Origin: Tricholoma matsutake
Taxonomy: Eukaryota > Basidiomycota > Agaricomycetes > Agaricales > Tricholomataceae
DNA: 64,000 bases
Direction of reading: 5' to 3'
Assembly (NCBI GenBank): GCA_026075535.2
Contig: AP026550.1
Span: 9,176,001 to 9,240,000 of the forward strand
The translations under genes and the position numbers were made by a program. Under the pieces are notes generated by a model. The model worked only from the letters and a program-made list of their open reading frames with translations, had not been told where the DNA came from and made no database searches. This document shows positions 31,201 through 42,156 of the stretch, piece after piece (the stretch's first letter is position 1; each line of letters starts with the position of its first letter).

Positions 31201-32843
31201 CAAAAATTGTTAATTCTCTTAGTGCAAAGTTAGAGATGGGTTCCCCAATGGCCTGCATGTATCTTTTGGGTAACCCAGATCATTACACAAATTTTGACTT
31301 TGTTCCTTTCTATTGGCAATCTTTTGTAAGAGAAGCTAGAAATTCATGGGAACCCAAGCCTTTAGATATACCAAAAACTACCAATACTACAGATTGCAAG
31401 TATGGATATCAAAATGAAGAGCATACTCAAAGGCCTTCAGATGTCTCCAACAATATAAACAACAGAGACCCTGAGGATGAAACAGAAAAATATCCAGAAA
31501 AGCTAACCATCTTCAAGTGTAATGGATGTATTATAGGATTTTCCCCTGTTCATGATTATCTGTATCGTCCAGCCAAGTTTCATGCCATGTGTCTCTATGA
31601 TTGGATTTCTACATGCCAAAGAGAAAAATTGCCTTTAAGAAAAAAGAAAAAAGAATCTGCTGAGCCTGTTGATGGTGATGTTGATAAACAGTGTAATTCT
31701 TTACATGAAGACATTGAAAGTTGCATCAACAATGATACTACTCAAATGCCCAAAACAAAACTGCTATCATTTCTGAGTGAACATCCACTTGCAGAAACAC
31801 ATGGAGTACGTTACTTGAAAACTGCATGTATACCAAACTTCATTGGTAGCACAATACCTCGTCATGATCAGGGAGATCATGAGTATTATTGTTCCACTAT
31901 GTTAACATTGTTCAAACCCTGGAGATCTGGTCTTTACCTAAAGGATGCCTCTGATTCCTGGGATGAATCATTCATGTCCCACAAATTTTCAGCACAGCAG
32001 CTTGAAATAATGAAAAACATGAACATCCAATATGAATGTCTAGATGCCCGAGATGACTTTCATGCTCAAATGAAGAAAGGTGCAACAGTAATGCAAAGTT
32101 GGGCTGAGCCAGGCACTCAGATTTTTGATGATTTGGATCAGTTGGTTATTGATGATGCTGTAAATATGCCATCTACATTAGATGAATATGTTATCTCTTC
32201 AACAATTGGCAAAAGTGAACAGACACACACAGAGTTAATGACAGATGTGAGAAGGATGCTTGTATCACTTGGCTGGACAAAACATAATGCAGACTTACTT
32301 CCTGACAAATTGAATCTTTCACCAGACCCTATTGAACTGCAAACACCAGCTCAATGGAAGGCTGCAGTAACTAAGAAACATGCAGAGATTCTGGAGGAAA
32401 GAATCTGCCACTTGCCTGCCAATGTAAAAGCTATGGTTGCATCAAACTCATTTATTCCAAACGACGTACGTATTGTTGATAAAACATACATGAGCCGTTC
32501 ATTCTTCTCCAAGGAATGGCAGCAAACAATTGACAAGGTCTCAAAGCAATTCTCATTGAATGAGGAACAGAATCGTGCATTTCGCATTGTGGCTAACCAT
32601 GCATGCAGTCCAGATTCTGATCAACTGAAAATGAATATTGCTGGGATGGCTGGCACAGGGAAGTCACAGGTATTAAAATCTCTTGTTGAGTTTTTTATCT
32701 TAAAAAAAGAGTCCCACCGTTTCATTATTGTTGCACCTACTGGCAGTGCTGCTGCCCTTCTACAGGGATCCACTTACCACTCAGTCTTTGGCATTAGCTG
32801 TGATGGTAAACACATATCTGGTGTTCAGTTTAGGAGGTGTTGA
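28147..32843 (+). pseudogene. Helitron RepHel protein, N-terminal and Rep part to helicase motif I
   Basis: One frame carries a DUF6570-like Cys-rich region (GCAVCGQL..., NRVCDNCRQHLRNGKVPRHALANGLWLG, residues near 28850-29100). Next comes the Helitron Rep nuclease domain with the HUH motif (LTLHLHMLLW, about 30442-30471) and the tyrosine motif YVSNYVTK (about 31062-31085), then a PIF1-type helicase start with Walker A GMAGTGKS (about 32643-32666). TGA codons at 29163-29165 and 30840-30842 both sit where family proteins have Arg. No ATG occurs between about 28200 and 29211 in this frame, so the start is approximate. Rep nicks and joins DNA in rolling-circle transposition. Confidence 0.88.
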
Positions 32844-35283
32844 TTATGTATTTCTTGATGAAGTATCCATGCTCTCATGTCGTGACATGTATCTTATAAG
32901 TGCAAGACTAGCTCATGTGATGAACAATTTGGATGCACCATTTGGTGGCCTGAACTTTATTTTTGCTGGTGATTTTGCACAACTGCCTCCAGTTATTGGA
33001 CATGAAAATGCCTCCCTGTACAGTCGCTCTGTTGGAAAAAATCCCACTGCACTTCGAGACCAAGAGGCTGCAATTGGAAAGGCATTGTGGCATCAAGTCA
33101 CAACTGTTGTAATCCTTCGTCAGAATATGAGACAGCGAACACAATCTGCTAAAGATGCACAATTCCATGAAGCACTAGCAAATATGAGATACAAAGCTTG
33201 TACTCCAGCTGACATAGCATTTCTTAGGACACACATTTCAAGTGAATTACCAGGTCGCTCTAGTGTGAATGAAAAATGTTTTAGGAATGTCTCCATTATT
33301 ACAAACCTTAACTCACAGAAGGATGAAATAAATTGACTAGGAAGTCTCAGATTTGCTGCTGAAACAGGGCAGAATTTGATACACTTCTTTTCAATTGACA
33401 GTATCCCCTCAGATGAATCTGAAGAACATCAGCAGCAGAACAAATTCACCTCAGGTCGGAAGCATTCTGTAAAACATGGGTTGATTCCACCAAAAATACA
33501 GAGTGCATTATGGGACCAACCTACATGTGCAAACAAAAAACTGATACCAGGAAAGTTATCCATATGTACAGGCATGCCTGTTATGATCCGCAATAATGCT
33601 GCCACAGAAATGTGTATCACAAAAGGACAAGAAGCTATTGTGCATGCATGGGACTCACACAGAACTGCAGATAAAAAAGATGTCTTGGATACACTCTTTG
33701 TGGAGCTGACCAATCCCCCTACTCCAATTGAGCTGGATGGCTTGCCAATGAATGTTGTTCCACTAACAAGGACCAGTGTTACTACATGCTGTCGGTTGCC
33801 CGATGACAGCTCTCTCACAGTTTCACAAAGTCAAGTTGAAGCACTTCCCAATTTTGCAATGACAGATTATGCCTTGCAGGGAAAAACACATGAATACAAT
33901 GTTGTTGACCTCAGTCAATGCCGCTCACATCAGAGCTATTACACTGCTTTATCAAGAAGTGCAACAGCAGCTGGAACTCTAATTCTCAACAGCATTCATC
34001 CAAGCAAAATTACTGGTGGTGCATCTGGGGCATTACACCAAGAATTTCGTGAGCTTGAGCTTCTTGATAACATAACAACCCTAAGATTTGAAAACAAGCT
34101 GCCCAGAAAATTTTCTATGGCTGATCGCAGAAACACATTAATTGATTTTTTCCGTAAATGGAAGGGTGAAACATACATACCCTCTACAATGCACCCAGCT
34201 ATTCAGTGGAGTAAGACTGATCCCTTTCTGGAGAGCCAAAATGATGTTGACTGGCAAGTAATCAATTCCAAAGTGGATAATACTACTAAAAAGACCAGTT
34301 CTGTACCAACAGTGACTACTGGTGCCATGGTAACACCCTCTAAAACCAACACAGCCAATATTGCTTTCCCAACTCTCATCAAATGCAAAAGCACTTATGT
34401 TGTACCTGCTGACAAACGGCAGCTGGCCAAAAAGGTGAAGTTCAATCACCAGGCTACCAATCCATCTGCTCCTATTCAACTAACAGTTCCACTTGGCACT
34501 CAGTGGCAGAACAACAGCTGTGCATATGATGCCATAATCACTGTGCTTTTTAATATATGGCGTGAGCATCCTATATCAGTAACTGCTTCCCTGCAGAATG
34601 TGCAATGTGTTGCATTTGATGCTCTTATCCAAAGTTTTCACACCCATGAGAGCTGTCAAGTTGAACGTGGATTACCAACATTTTCTTTGGAACAGATCAG
34701 GGAATTGTTCAGGCGTCGTCTAGCAAGAGTGTCTGATGAGTTCACCTTTGGTTCATATGCCAGTGTTCATTCAATTGCAGACCAGTTATTTCGTACTCAG
34801 GAACCTGTCACAACCTCAGAAGTCACTTGCCCAAATGGACACAGGACAAACAGAGATCGACGGTCATCAACGTCTAATTGTGAGATAATTGTCCTTGATG
34901 GTGCAGAAAAATCTTTGCAAGCCTGCATGGATGACTTTACTCTTCGAGTATCTGCCAGATGTGCCACTTGTGACACTCATTTGTTGAAGAACACCATATT
35001 TGTTCAGACCCCACCTATTCTTGCTTTTGACATAGGAAATGGCTCTGCCCCATTGTTGAACCCAGTTGTTTGGATACCGTGTGATGGCTCCCACATCCGT
35101 TATGCCCTCAGGGGAGTAATCTATCTTGACAATCAGCATTTCACAGAACGTGTCATAACTAGCACTGGTATGATCTGGTTTCATGATGGTATGTTCACAG
35201 GTCGCTCACTAGTATATGAATCTCAAGACCTAACATCAATCACTACTGATAATGCTGTTATGGCATTCTATACCCGATCTTGA
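32822..35283 (+). pseudogene. Helitron helicase remainder and ubiquitin-hydrolase-like C-terminus
   Basis: After a frameshift near 32822-32840 the protein continues in another frame with Walker B YVFLDEVSML, GDFAQLPPV, and helicase motif VI-like YYTALSRSATAAG. A TGA at 33334-33336 (EIN*LG) again replaces an expected Arg. From about 34480 a second domain begins: LGTQWQNNSCAYDAIITVLF is a cysteine box like that of ubiquitin C-terminal hydrolases, and YLDNQHFTERVI...WFHDGM supplies a His box (35128-35190). The C19-type assignment is inferred from these motifs. With one frameshift and three stops in about 7 kb the copy is recent but dead. Confidence 0.85.
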
Positions 35284-35631
35284 GGAACTCGGACATGCCG
35301 TGCAAAGCAGCGGCCCTCACAGCGCAAGTGACTACCTGGAGTTCCAGGGGCGCGCAATCGGAATAGGTGGTTGGTAAAAGAAATTGTTGCAGTGGGCATG
35401 CGATAAGTTATAACCCAACATCAAAATATCGAAGAGGATGAAAGTAGAATGCGTGGGAGTAAAAGACAGGGGAAGGATAGCGCAAAATCATGAAAGTGAA
35501 CAGTGCTAATAATAAATATGTACAGGGATATTTCAAATTAGGTCCTCGACGAAACCAGCAACAATGAATCAATGATCCTCCTCTTCTGATCAACTCTCGT
35601 TCTCCTCAAGTCCTCTTTCCTGACCATCATA
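35284..35631. other. Helitron 3' flank with small palindromes
   Basis: Just after the stop lie GC-rich short inverted repeats (GCCG..CAGCGGC, CCTGGAGTTCCAGG, GGCGCGC), as expected near a Helitron 3' end. No CTRR terminus can be fixed. The remainder is AT-rich with no ORF of quality and ends at the 3' end of the BTB gene. Confidence 0.4.
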
Positions 35632-36639
35632 TCACTCCAACCCAAATATCTCTCGAATTTTATTGGAATAATCGATGCTAATCCTACTGCCTCTTGCCTC
35701 TACCTTTCTCGTGGAAGCCGCATTGGTGAGAGTTTGGTTGATGTATTGATTGCAAAAGCTGCAGCGGTTGAAGGTTGTGGAGGAGCAAGAGTTGCAGCGG
35801 GGGGGGCCGGTGCGAGAACAGGACAGGCAGGTAGGATAGTCGGGGTTCTTCAATGTCGCACCACACTCTCTCGCTTCGGCCACCTTCAAAACCCATTCCA
35901 AACCTAGCCGATTTCCTTCCAACAAATCAAGAGGCTTCTCACGCTGAACTAGCGCATTAAGGGAAGGGACAAGCCATGATGAGATAGCGAACCTCCTAGC
36001 GACAACGATCTTGTTCACCAGGTCCGAGTCCATCAAGAAAGTCGGACTCTCCATGGCCTTTATCGCCCTTGCGCGGATTTCTTGAAATTGCCACATACTC
36101 GACAGCTTGAGAACAGATGTCCACTCCTCTAAACTCAGTGAATTGCCCGATTGAGAATCTCTGAAAGTGGAAATTTCATCGAAGATATCCGAAATTGCTA
36201 TCACAGTTCACTCACAAGGGAAACATGACGCGCAGTAGCTGTATGAAGTCCGACTTTTTAATCCCATCTAGACGAAGAGGTCGATCGTCACTTGATCCGT
36301 CGGGTGGGGGGCCGTTGTTGGGCATTGGGAGCTGAAACATATCAGAGAAGACGTCTGATTCAATCGCGAAGTTGCGACGTGGGACTTTGAACAACTGGTT
36401 CTCGACCTGATGCCCATCGATCACTCATCGTTATTGCGGTTATATGTATCACTTACTAGGAAAATGATGTGGGCAAAATAGTATTCTGCATGCTTATCGA
36501 CCTCGGAGTTGGTTGTATTAGTATTGGGAGGAGCAAATTTTCTGGGTCCGTCGGTTGCCTCAGGGAGGTCATAAATTGGGGTTTTCGGAGTTAGCATGTG
36601 AGTAGTGAAAGTATCTAACGAATAATAGACACCAGCCAC
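35632..36639 (-). CDS. BTB/POZ domain protein, intact, three exons
   Basis: Exons 36639-36457, 36406-36216 and 36160-35632 join to 300 codons with no stop. The introns (50 and 49 bp) have GTAAGT/GTGAGT donors and CAG acceptors. The first two exons form the BTB fold (YYFAHIIFLVENQLFKVPRRNF...SDVFSDMFQLP...RPLRLDGIKKSDFIQLLRVMFP), and exon 3 continues with WTSVLKLSSMWQFQEIRARAI and a Cys-rich stretch (CLSCSRTGPPRCNSCSS...CSFCNQY). This architecture is common in agaricomycetes; BTB domains mediate dimerisation and often link targets to cullin-3 ligases. Start could be M1 (36639) or M15 (36597). It is the best-preserved gene in the window. Confidence 0.85.
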
Positions 36640-37001
36640 TGGCAGTATCTTGCATAACTGTCTTCTAGTAGAATATGGGGTCGATGCAAGATCCGTTCAA
36701 CATTAGAAGGCCGTGTTTGCAATATTGGCTTCTAACTGGAAACTTGGTTTTGCATACCACTGTTGCTATATTACTCCGGAAGGGCCAGTATTGCAGGAGC
36801 CCGATGGTTTTGCATACTACTGTTGCTAGAGTCTTCCAAAAGGGCCGGTATCACAGGAACCCGCCCCCTGCCTAAAGTGTCCAAATTGTTGCTCACTGTT
36901 GAACACAATCATTTCCTTTTTGGAAGTACTATATATAGATATGGACTGATCATTTGACCAGTCCGTTTTGCTGGTTCGACGCAGTACAACAATGATTCTA
37001 T
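36640..37001. repeat. BTB upstream region with a 60-bp duplicated motif
   Basis: Two near-copies of a block with GGTTTTGCATAC.ACTGTTGCTA...AAGGGCC.GTAT...CAGGA.CCC lie at about 36742-36803 and 36805-36865. An AT-rich ACTATATATAGATATGG lies near 36929. It probably contains the BTB gene promoter on the minus strand; no gene is seen. Confidence 0.5.
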
Positions 37002-38390
37002 TTACGTGTTTTCATCCTCATCACCACCTTCAGCTTCCTTCGGCACAACCTCGCCCCGTCCCAGCGCCACATACGCGTCGACGTACCGCCAGAGGTGTTC
37101 GCAACGTGACCGCATCGCGTGGAACTGTGCTGATTGTTCATTTGCATATGCACGTAGACCCTCTGCCATTGCTAAGTCAGTTACAGGGTTTGTCTTCCCC
37201 ACAGCATCCGCATGTGCTGCCCAACGACCAGCCTGAGTCTCGAAGAACCGTTTCACCCTTTTCATTTCCTCCTGCAGGAGCTCCACTTCCTCTGCCCAGC
37301 GATCTCCACGTGCTTTGCTCTTACAGAATTCAATCCGAAGATCTACACAAATATTATTAGTATACACATAAGCACGGTCAAGATCGAAAGCAATACCGTC
37401 TTGAAGTAGCTCGTCGCTGTTGTCCAAAGTACCTAGTTTTTTCCAAATCCAAGTTATATCGCGACGACCCTCTGACTGATGTAATGTTTTAGAGTTCTTC
37501 TTTGCCTTTGGTGCTTCCTGACCCTCTGACGGATGCGAGTGGATGGGTGTCGATGAATCAGTTAGCCCCCTGATGTCTGAGTCGTTTAACACAGGAAACT
37601 CAACTTTCCATCCCACCCGGCTCAATGACGGTGCAAGGGTACTGATTGCATGACGAGCGGCTCGATACTTTGCTGCTGCCGTGCTCACTTTCACCTCCAG
37701 GCGGTCAAGAAGCCCTCGTGAGCGGGTATTCTGGCGTTGGCCCCGTTGAAAGCGGTCCTTGTCTATATATACATGGGATCGGAGTCGTAGGTTATCGCGA
37801 AGTTCGTGTAAGGCGTCGTGGGCTTGAGCCTGACGCAAATCACATTCTATGCGTTGCAGTCGAGCATCACATGCAACTTTAGAAGTCATATTAACGGCAG
37901 ATGGTAAGTAGAGCCTAATATTTGACACTGGCTCTTCCGGTTGATTGGGTGGAGCATGGCGATCGTCCCGTTCACGAAGGACATGCAGTCCGGGGATGTA
38001 TAGATGCTGCACGCTGATCCAAGATGATATCTTTCGTTGTAGAGTGTTGGCTCGGTACTGTAATCTAGTCTTCTGTTCATCAGTTGAATGCGGGCCCAAA
38101 GCGCGGAGATCAATGGCGAGTTGACGCCTAAATAATGTGTCATCAGCGCAGTTGGTTTAAAAATATGACACATACTGTTGCTCCTCGAAGTCAAGCCCCA
38201 TTGTAACTAGTTGCGACGCTGATACTTCCTCATGTAAGACATAAGCGGCACCAGCTGCCATCTGGGCCGCCTCTTCTACTGCTAGTCGTTTACACACACC
38301 ATCCAGAGTGATTGCTGGTGAACTACCATCAGTACCATAAATGCTCAAGAAACCAAGGTAGTGCAAACTGAGGCCCACGAAGGACCCCAA
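37002..38390 (-). pseudogene. KDZ transposase, C-terminal fragment
   Basis: Two exons (38390-38176 and 38127-37002) join in frame across a 48-bp intron (GTATGT...TTTAG). The peptide has VCKRLAVEEAAQMAAG, LVTMGLDFEEQQRQLAIDLR, STDEQKTRLQYRANTLQRKI and, near the end, IEFCKSKARGDRWAEEVELLQEEMKRVKRFF. These are C-terminal features of Kyakuja-Dileera-Zisupton transposases, which are abundant in basidiomycetes. The catalytic part is absent: the fragment is cut off near 38330-38390. The remaining 375-codon exon is fully open, so truncation may be recent or the piece may be retained. Confidence 0.75.
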
Positions 38391-38469
38391 ATAAATAGAT
38401 GATGAGCAGGGCAGCTAATTACACAGGCGAGTAAGCTAAATTTCGACAGAAAGTAAAACCCGGTATGTA

Positions 38470-38960
38470 CTTGGCTTAGTCATGGCTCGAATGGCTCGAA
38501 TGGCTCGAATGCTCGATTCGAGCCAAACATTCATCAACACAAGGGCAGAGGTGGGAGGCTACGTCCTCAAGTGCATCTACCATCGTGAACTCCTCTTCCG
38601 TGAAGAGCCAAGCACAGCGCTCGAGGTGGAGGATTCAAGAAGCTTGTGACAGCAATCTACATGATGCAGAACAGGTGGGCTGGGATGGATTGGTTGAGGA
38701 TCTTGTTGATGACGAGGGCTTTGTCGATCACGAAGAAGATGATATATTTGTGCAACATGTATTGTAGTGACTCTGTAGACAAATTTCGCGGTAATTTTCA
38801 CTACAAAGCCGAGGCCTGAGCCCAAGCCTGGCCCGGGCCCAGCCTGAGCCCTTGACTAGGGCTTGGCTCATGATCTATCCAAGCCTGAGCCTGGTCAAGC
38901 CAAGCCCAAGCCCAGGCTTTTGAGCCGAGCTGGGCCCTGTACATCACTAATCCTTGACCA
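38470..38960 (+). mobile_element. hAT-like transposon fragment with GC-rich terminal sequence
   Basis: The right end ends GAGCTGGGCCCTGTACATCACTA and is preceded by alternating GCCTGAGCC/GGCTTGGG blocks, as in hAT elements whose ends read TAGTGATGTACAGGGCCC. A short plus-strand tail (VEDLVDDEGFVDHEEDDIF) lies before it. On the left, three copies of ATGGCTCGA occur near 38490-38515. No transposase catalytic core is visible. Confidence 0.45.
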
Positions 38961-39880
38961 CCGGAGAACGTCAATAACAGCAACAAATGACCTTTATTAT
39001 TATTCTTTATTGTCATTTGAACCCTAGGTATGTTCTTTTTTTCTTGTGTCTCTCATCTCAATCTGAGATAGCATTTTGGCCTGACTAGTGTGCAATGTAC
39101 GATCAATCGGCTGGTAGGAAACATGTATGGAGCGCGATGTCTGGGTCAGCAAACAGGGATGGAGGACAGTGACAACAGCTGACAAAAGTATGGCAGGTGG
39201 GGAAAATGAGCACGGCACCAGGGATGATGGGAACGACGGGGAACACGAGGGGGACAGGATGGTGGGGACACCACAAATCCACCACCACCAATGGACGACG
39301 ACAATGATGCATGGATGTCTATCGTCGTTTGGGCCCCAGGTGATTTTTTTGTGTTTTTATTTATTACTAACTAATAGTTTTCTCTTTGTTTTTATGTTCT
39401 ATGCTACCCCCATCCCCAGCACCCCACCCAATGCAGCATAGGATGCACATCATCCCCCAGCACCAGATCTGACAACACCGGGAGGATGGCCCAGCACCAC
39501 CATCGCTGTGAGCAACTGTTCGCAGGGTGGATGGAGCTGGTGGTCCCACAATGACGGCAAATACCAATGGCAATGGCATCAATGGCTACGGCTATACCAA
39601 CACCAGCACCCAAAGCCAGCACAGAGAACGACGCAAAGAATGACAGCACCCACCCCCACGCCAACACCAACACCAATGTTGACAGGGTACTGCAGCCACA
39701 TGACACCCAGCACCTGGCAACAGTGGCAAACACCACCACAGCCACTACAGCACCCTGACCCACTGCCACAAGCAACTTCTCGTGGGTGGAAGCAGGGAGC
39801 AACAGGGAGGGGAGGGGATTGAATCGAGGGGCGGCGGGGGACCGAACAAAAGGCCTCACACACAGATTTTATTTTATTCT
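38961..39880. repeat. Family C-like repeat region
   Basis: It contains CGTCGTTTGGGCCCCAG followed by GTGATTTTTTTG, TTATTACTAACTAATAG (about 39325-39380), the same palindrome-intron design as family C. Palindromes with GAGCAACTGTTCGCAGGGTGGATGG lie near 39510 and GCAACTTCTCGTGGGTGGA near 39770. ORFs here are compositional and in opposite strands of CACCACC-type sequence. I see no gene. Confidence 0.4.
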
Positions 39881-40179
39881 ACCTCTCCTTTGTTAGTGGT
39901 ATGTTCTATATGATCTACAATGTGTAGAACTTGAGCTAGAGCCACAGAATTGGGTGTGTGTTGAGGCATCCGGGTGAGGATGCAGAGGGAAGTGCTTGGG
40001 AAGCGCCAATGATGATGAGGTCATATTACTATATATAGAAGCATTCCTGATTAGGTAAGTTAGTTAGTCCAGCAGAATTGGCCTTAGCAAAAAAATTGAC
40101 CCTCTTGCCAAAGATTTGGAGTACTACTAACTTTAGTAAGATTTAGCTATTCACTTATATGGCCCAGACATCCTAATAA
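39881..40179. other. Spacer, no gene seen
   Basis: AT-rich with a TACTATATATAG block near 40025. It may be the C-terminal side of the Helitron fragment that follows on the minus strand, but no motif supports this. Confidence 0.3.
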
Positions 40180-40560
40180 CTATACCAACAAACCTGTGTC
40201 CTCCAAATGACTACTCCCGAGAGCTTTATGAAGTATAGTTAAGCATCATGGTGCTTCCTGCAAAAGAAGAAGGCAGGATGGTCCTTCGACTGAGGGACTC
40301 TGTGTCTGCATCCACATTTGCAGCTACAGTGTCTGCCAAGCCAATGTAGTCTTCACCCTGAATAGTATCCTGATTCATCATGATGAAACACAACCGATCC
40401 TGCTCTGAAGTTGCCCACTAGTCACAAATGAACTCCTGAAAGAGCTTTCCACTCAAGAAGACATGCTGAGGCTCAATAGCAGGTGGTCGAGGGTGGATAC
40501 AATAGCAGTAGAACTCTGAATTTGTAGTTTGTAGTTGCAACTCATTGTGGGCTGTTAAAT
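40180..40560 (-). pseudogene. Helitron helicase-like (Rep N-terminal) fragment
   Basis: On the minus strand, with stops, the frame reads FLSGKLFQEFICD*WATSEQDRLCFI, then YIGLADTVAANVD and LSRRTILPSSFAGSTMM. This is the conserved Helitron-like N-terminal block (GKLFQEFxxD.W...EQ.RL.FI...LPSSFxGS). It comes from a different Helitron lineage than the copy at 28-35 kb. Only about 110 codons remain. Confidence 0.6.
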
Positions 40561-40699
40561 AAATAAAATCACATGGTACAGATGGTTAGGTGTGTTGCTG
40601 TTATTTTTATGATGTCATATGGCTGTACAAAAAAAATCATAGCTCAGGTAATAAGCAATGGAATCAAAGTTGTTATTATACAACAAAATACTCATACAA

Positions 40700-40975
40700 A
40701 ATGTTTTTGGTCATATCTCAACCAGTTTTTGATGATCCAGGGACCAAAAATGAAATAAATAGAAGTAAGGTCCAACATGCTTTGGGACAAAAAACTGGTT
40801 GCAACTGGTTTTAACCAGTTTTTTATTGGTCCTACTATATCTTTCAAAATGAAAGACCGGCAACTGGACTGAAAAAGACTGGTCCATAAATAGACCACTG
40901 GTCCAGTCCTAATCAGTCCAGTTCAGTTCAGTGTTGGTCTTTTTTTTGGGCCTACAGACTAGACCTTTAAACACT
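40700..40975. repeat. Inverted-repeat element ending in TTTAAACACTA (MITE-like)
   Basis: The segment has ACTGGTTGCAACTGGTTTTAACCAGTTTTTT and a second block of TGGTCCAGTCC motifs, and ends AGACCTTTAAACACTA. A relative at about 45860-46060 has CTGGTTGTAAACTGGTTACAACCGG and ends GAACCTTTAAACACTA. No coding sequence. The left end is not fixed. Confidence 0.45.
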
Positions 40976-41340
40976 AGCTGGAAGATCATACCTAGGGTGC
41001 CTGAAATTATAGATCTCACCACCCCTGAACCTGAACCAAGGACCACCCAGCCACCCTGGTCCCCTCCACACATGAGACATGCCAGATGTTTCATCTGCCA
41101 TCAGATAGGCCACTTCAGCCTGATTTGCCAGCAATGTATTTGCAAGCATTGCAAACAACAAGGACCTGGACACTATAGTGCAAACTGTCTGGAGAAACTT
41201 CAGAGAAACCAAGAAGCAAATCAGAGAGAAGTGGAACAATGACACTGGTCATACCTCAATTCAGGGTATGACAAATTTGATGATGACATGATAGGAAACA
41301 TGATGGAAGAACCCCATGGGGGGATTTAACCAGCAAATGA
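40931..41340 (+). pseudogene. Zinc-knuckle gag-type fragment
   Basis: A 100-codon frame contains two closely spaced zinc knuckle-like motifs, CFICHQIGHFSLIC and CKHCKQQGPGHYSANC, preceded by IIDLTTPEPEP and followed by a coiled KLQRNQEANQREVEQ. This is a nucleic-acid-binding C-terminal gag arrangement. It lies immediately upstream of the family E copy E2 but is not part of it. The first residues overlap the MITE-like end. Confidence 0.5.
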
Positions 41341-41415
41341 ATCTAAGAGAATGGTACAACAAGTGGACCCATGCTCACAGGAATTGACATCCTCCCCATC
41401 ATCATTGGCTTAACT

Positions 41416-41868
41416 TGTAAGGGGAATAGGGGGTGCCCCATGTGTTTCTCCTATTTTTTACGTTTGTCCTATATCTTTCCTCACTTCATTTCCTTCTATT
41501 CTTCACTTTCTATAATTTCCCCTTATTTTATTACTAATTTTCCTTTCTATCACATTTGTGCATGTCGACAGTTTTATATTTAGAGGCGGAGTACCCTTTC
41601 TGACATCTACCCCTTGGTATGATGTCAGTCAGCAGCCTTGATCTGCCTATCTCTGCCTTTTCTATCTTTAGGTTATTATTTGATTTTTGCAGTTTTCACA
41701 TATACTGGGCACTGGCAAAGGGGTCCTTAGAGTTTTCTCTTCAGATTTCCTTTTGCTAGGTGCGCCTCCAATCCCTGTAATATGTACTATAATTTTAACT
41801 TCAGATTTCCCTTTGCTAGAGGCTGAGGTTGCCCTTATAGTAGAAAACTCTCTCCTAAGGCCTGAAAT
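41416..41868 (+). repeat. 5' LTR and leader of family E copy E2
   Basis: Begins TGTAAGGGGAATAGGGGGTGCC and matches, inverted, the sequence beginning at 10530. It contains GTTTTATATTTAGAGGCGG and the duplicated CAGATTTCC.TTTGCTAG. Gag follows at 41869. The LTR/leader boundary is uncertain. Confidence 0.6.
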
Positions 41869-42156
41869 CATGAATGTGCTGCCCAAGATAGGCAGGTACA
41901 GAGTGGACGATGCTTCCCAAAGCTCCATAGACTCCCTACACACCATTCCCAACAATCCCACCTTCAGTGTGCCACCATTTTTGCTTAATGCACCCCCTAG
42001 CCCCATGGACCCATCAGAGCACCTTGATGGGCTTGAAAGTGACATTACCAGAATACACGTGCAAATTGATTCACTTAAATCTACAATGGAAAACTTTGTC
42101 AGAACCCTTCAGACTAACTCCACAACCAATATTCCCCCCATTGCAACTCCAAGCAC
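41869..42156 (+). pseudogene. Family E gag, copy E2, first segment
   Basis: Starts at ATG 41869 (MNVLPKIGRYRVDDA), parallel to copy E1 on the other strand, and runs open through the coiled segment to IPPIATPST. It stops at the family A LTR inserted at 42157. The frame resumes at 43169-43218 and again at 46110, so this one gene is split into three by two insertions. Confidence 0.85.

Noticed and set aside
29163..33336. TGA recoding (selenocysteine or alternative code) in the Helitron
   Set aside because: TGA replaces Arg specifically, a frameshift is also present, and the gag and pol copies in the window show the same decay at CGA sites.
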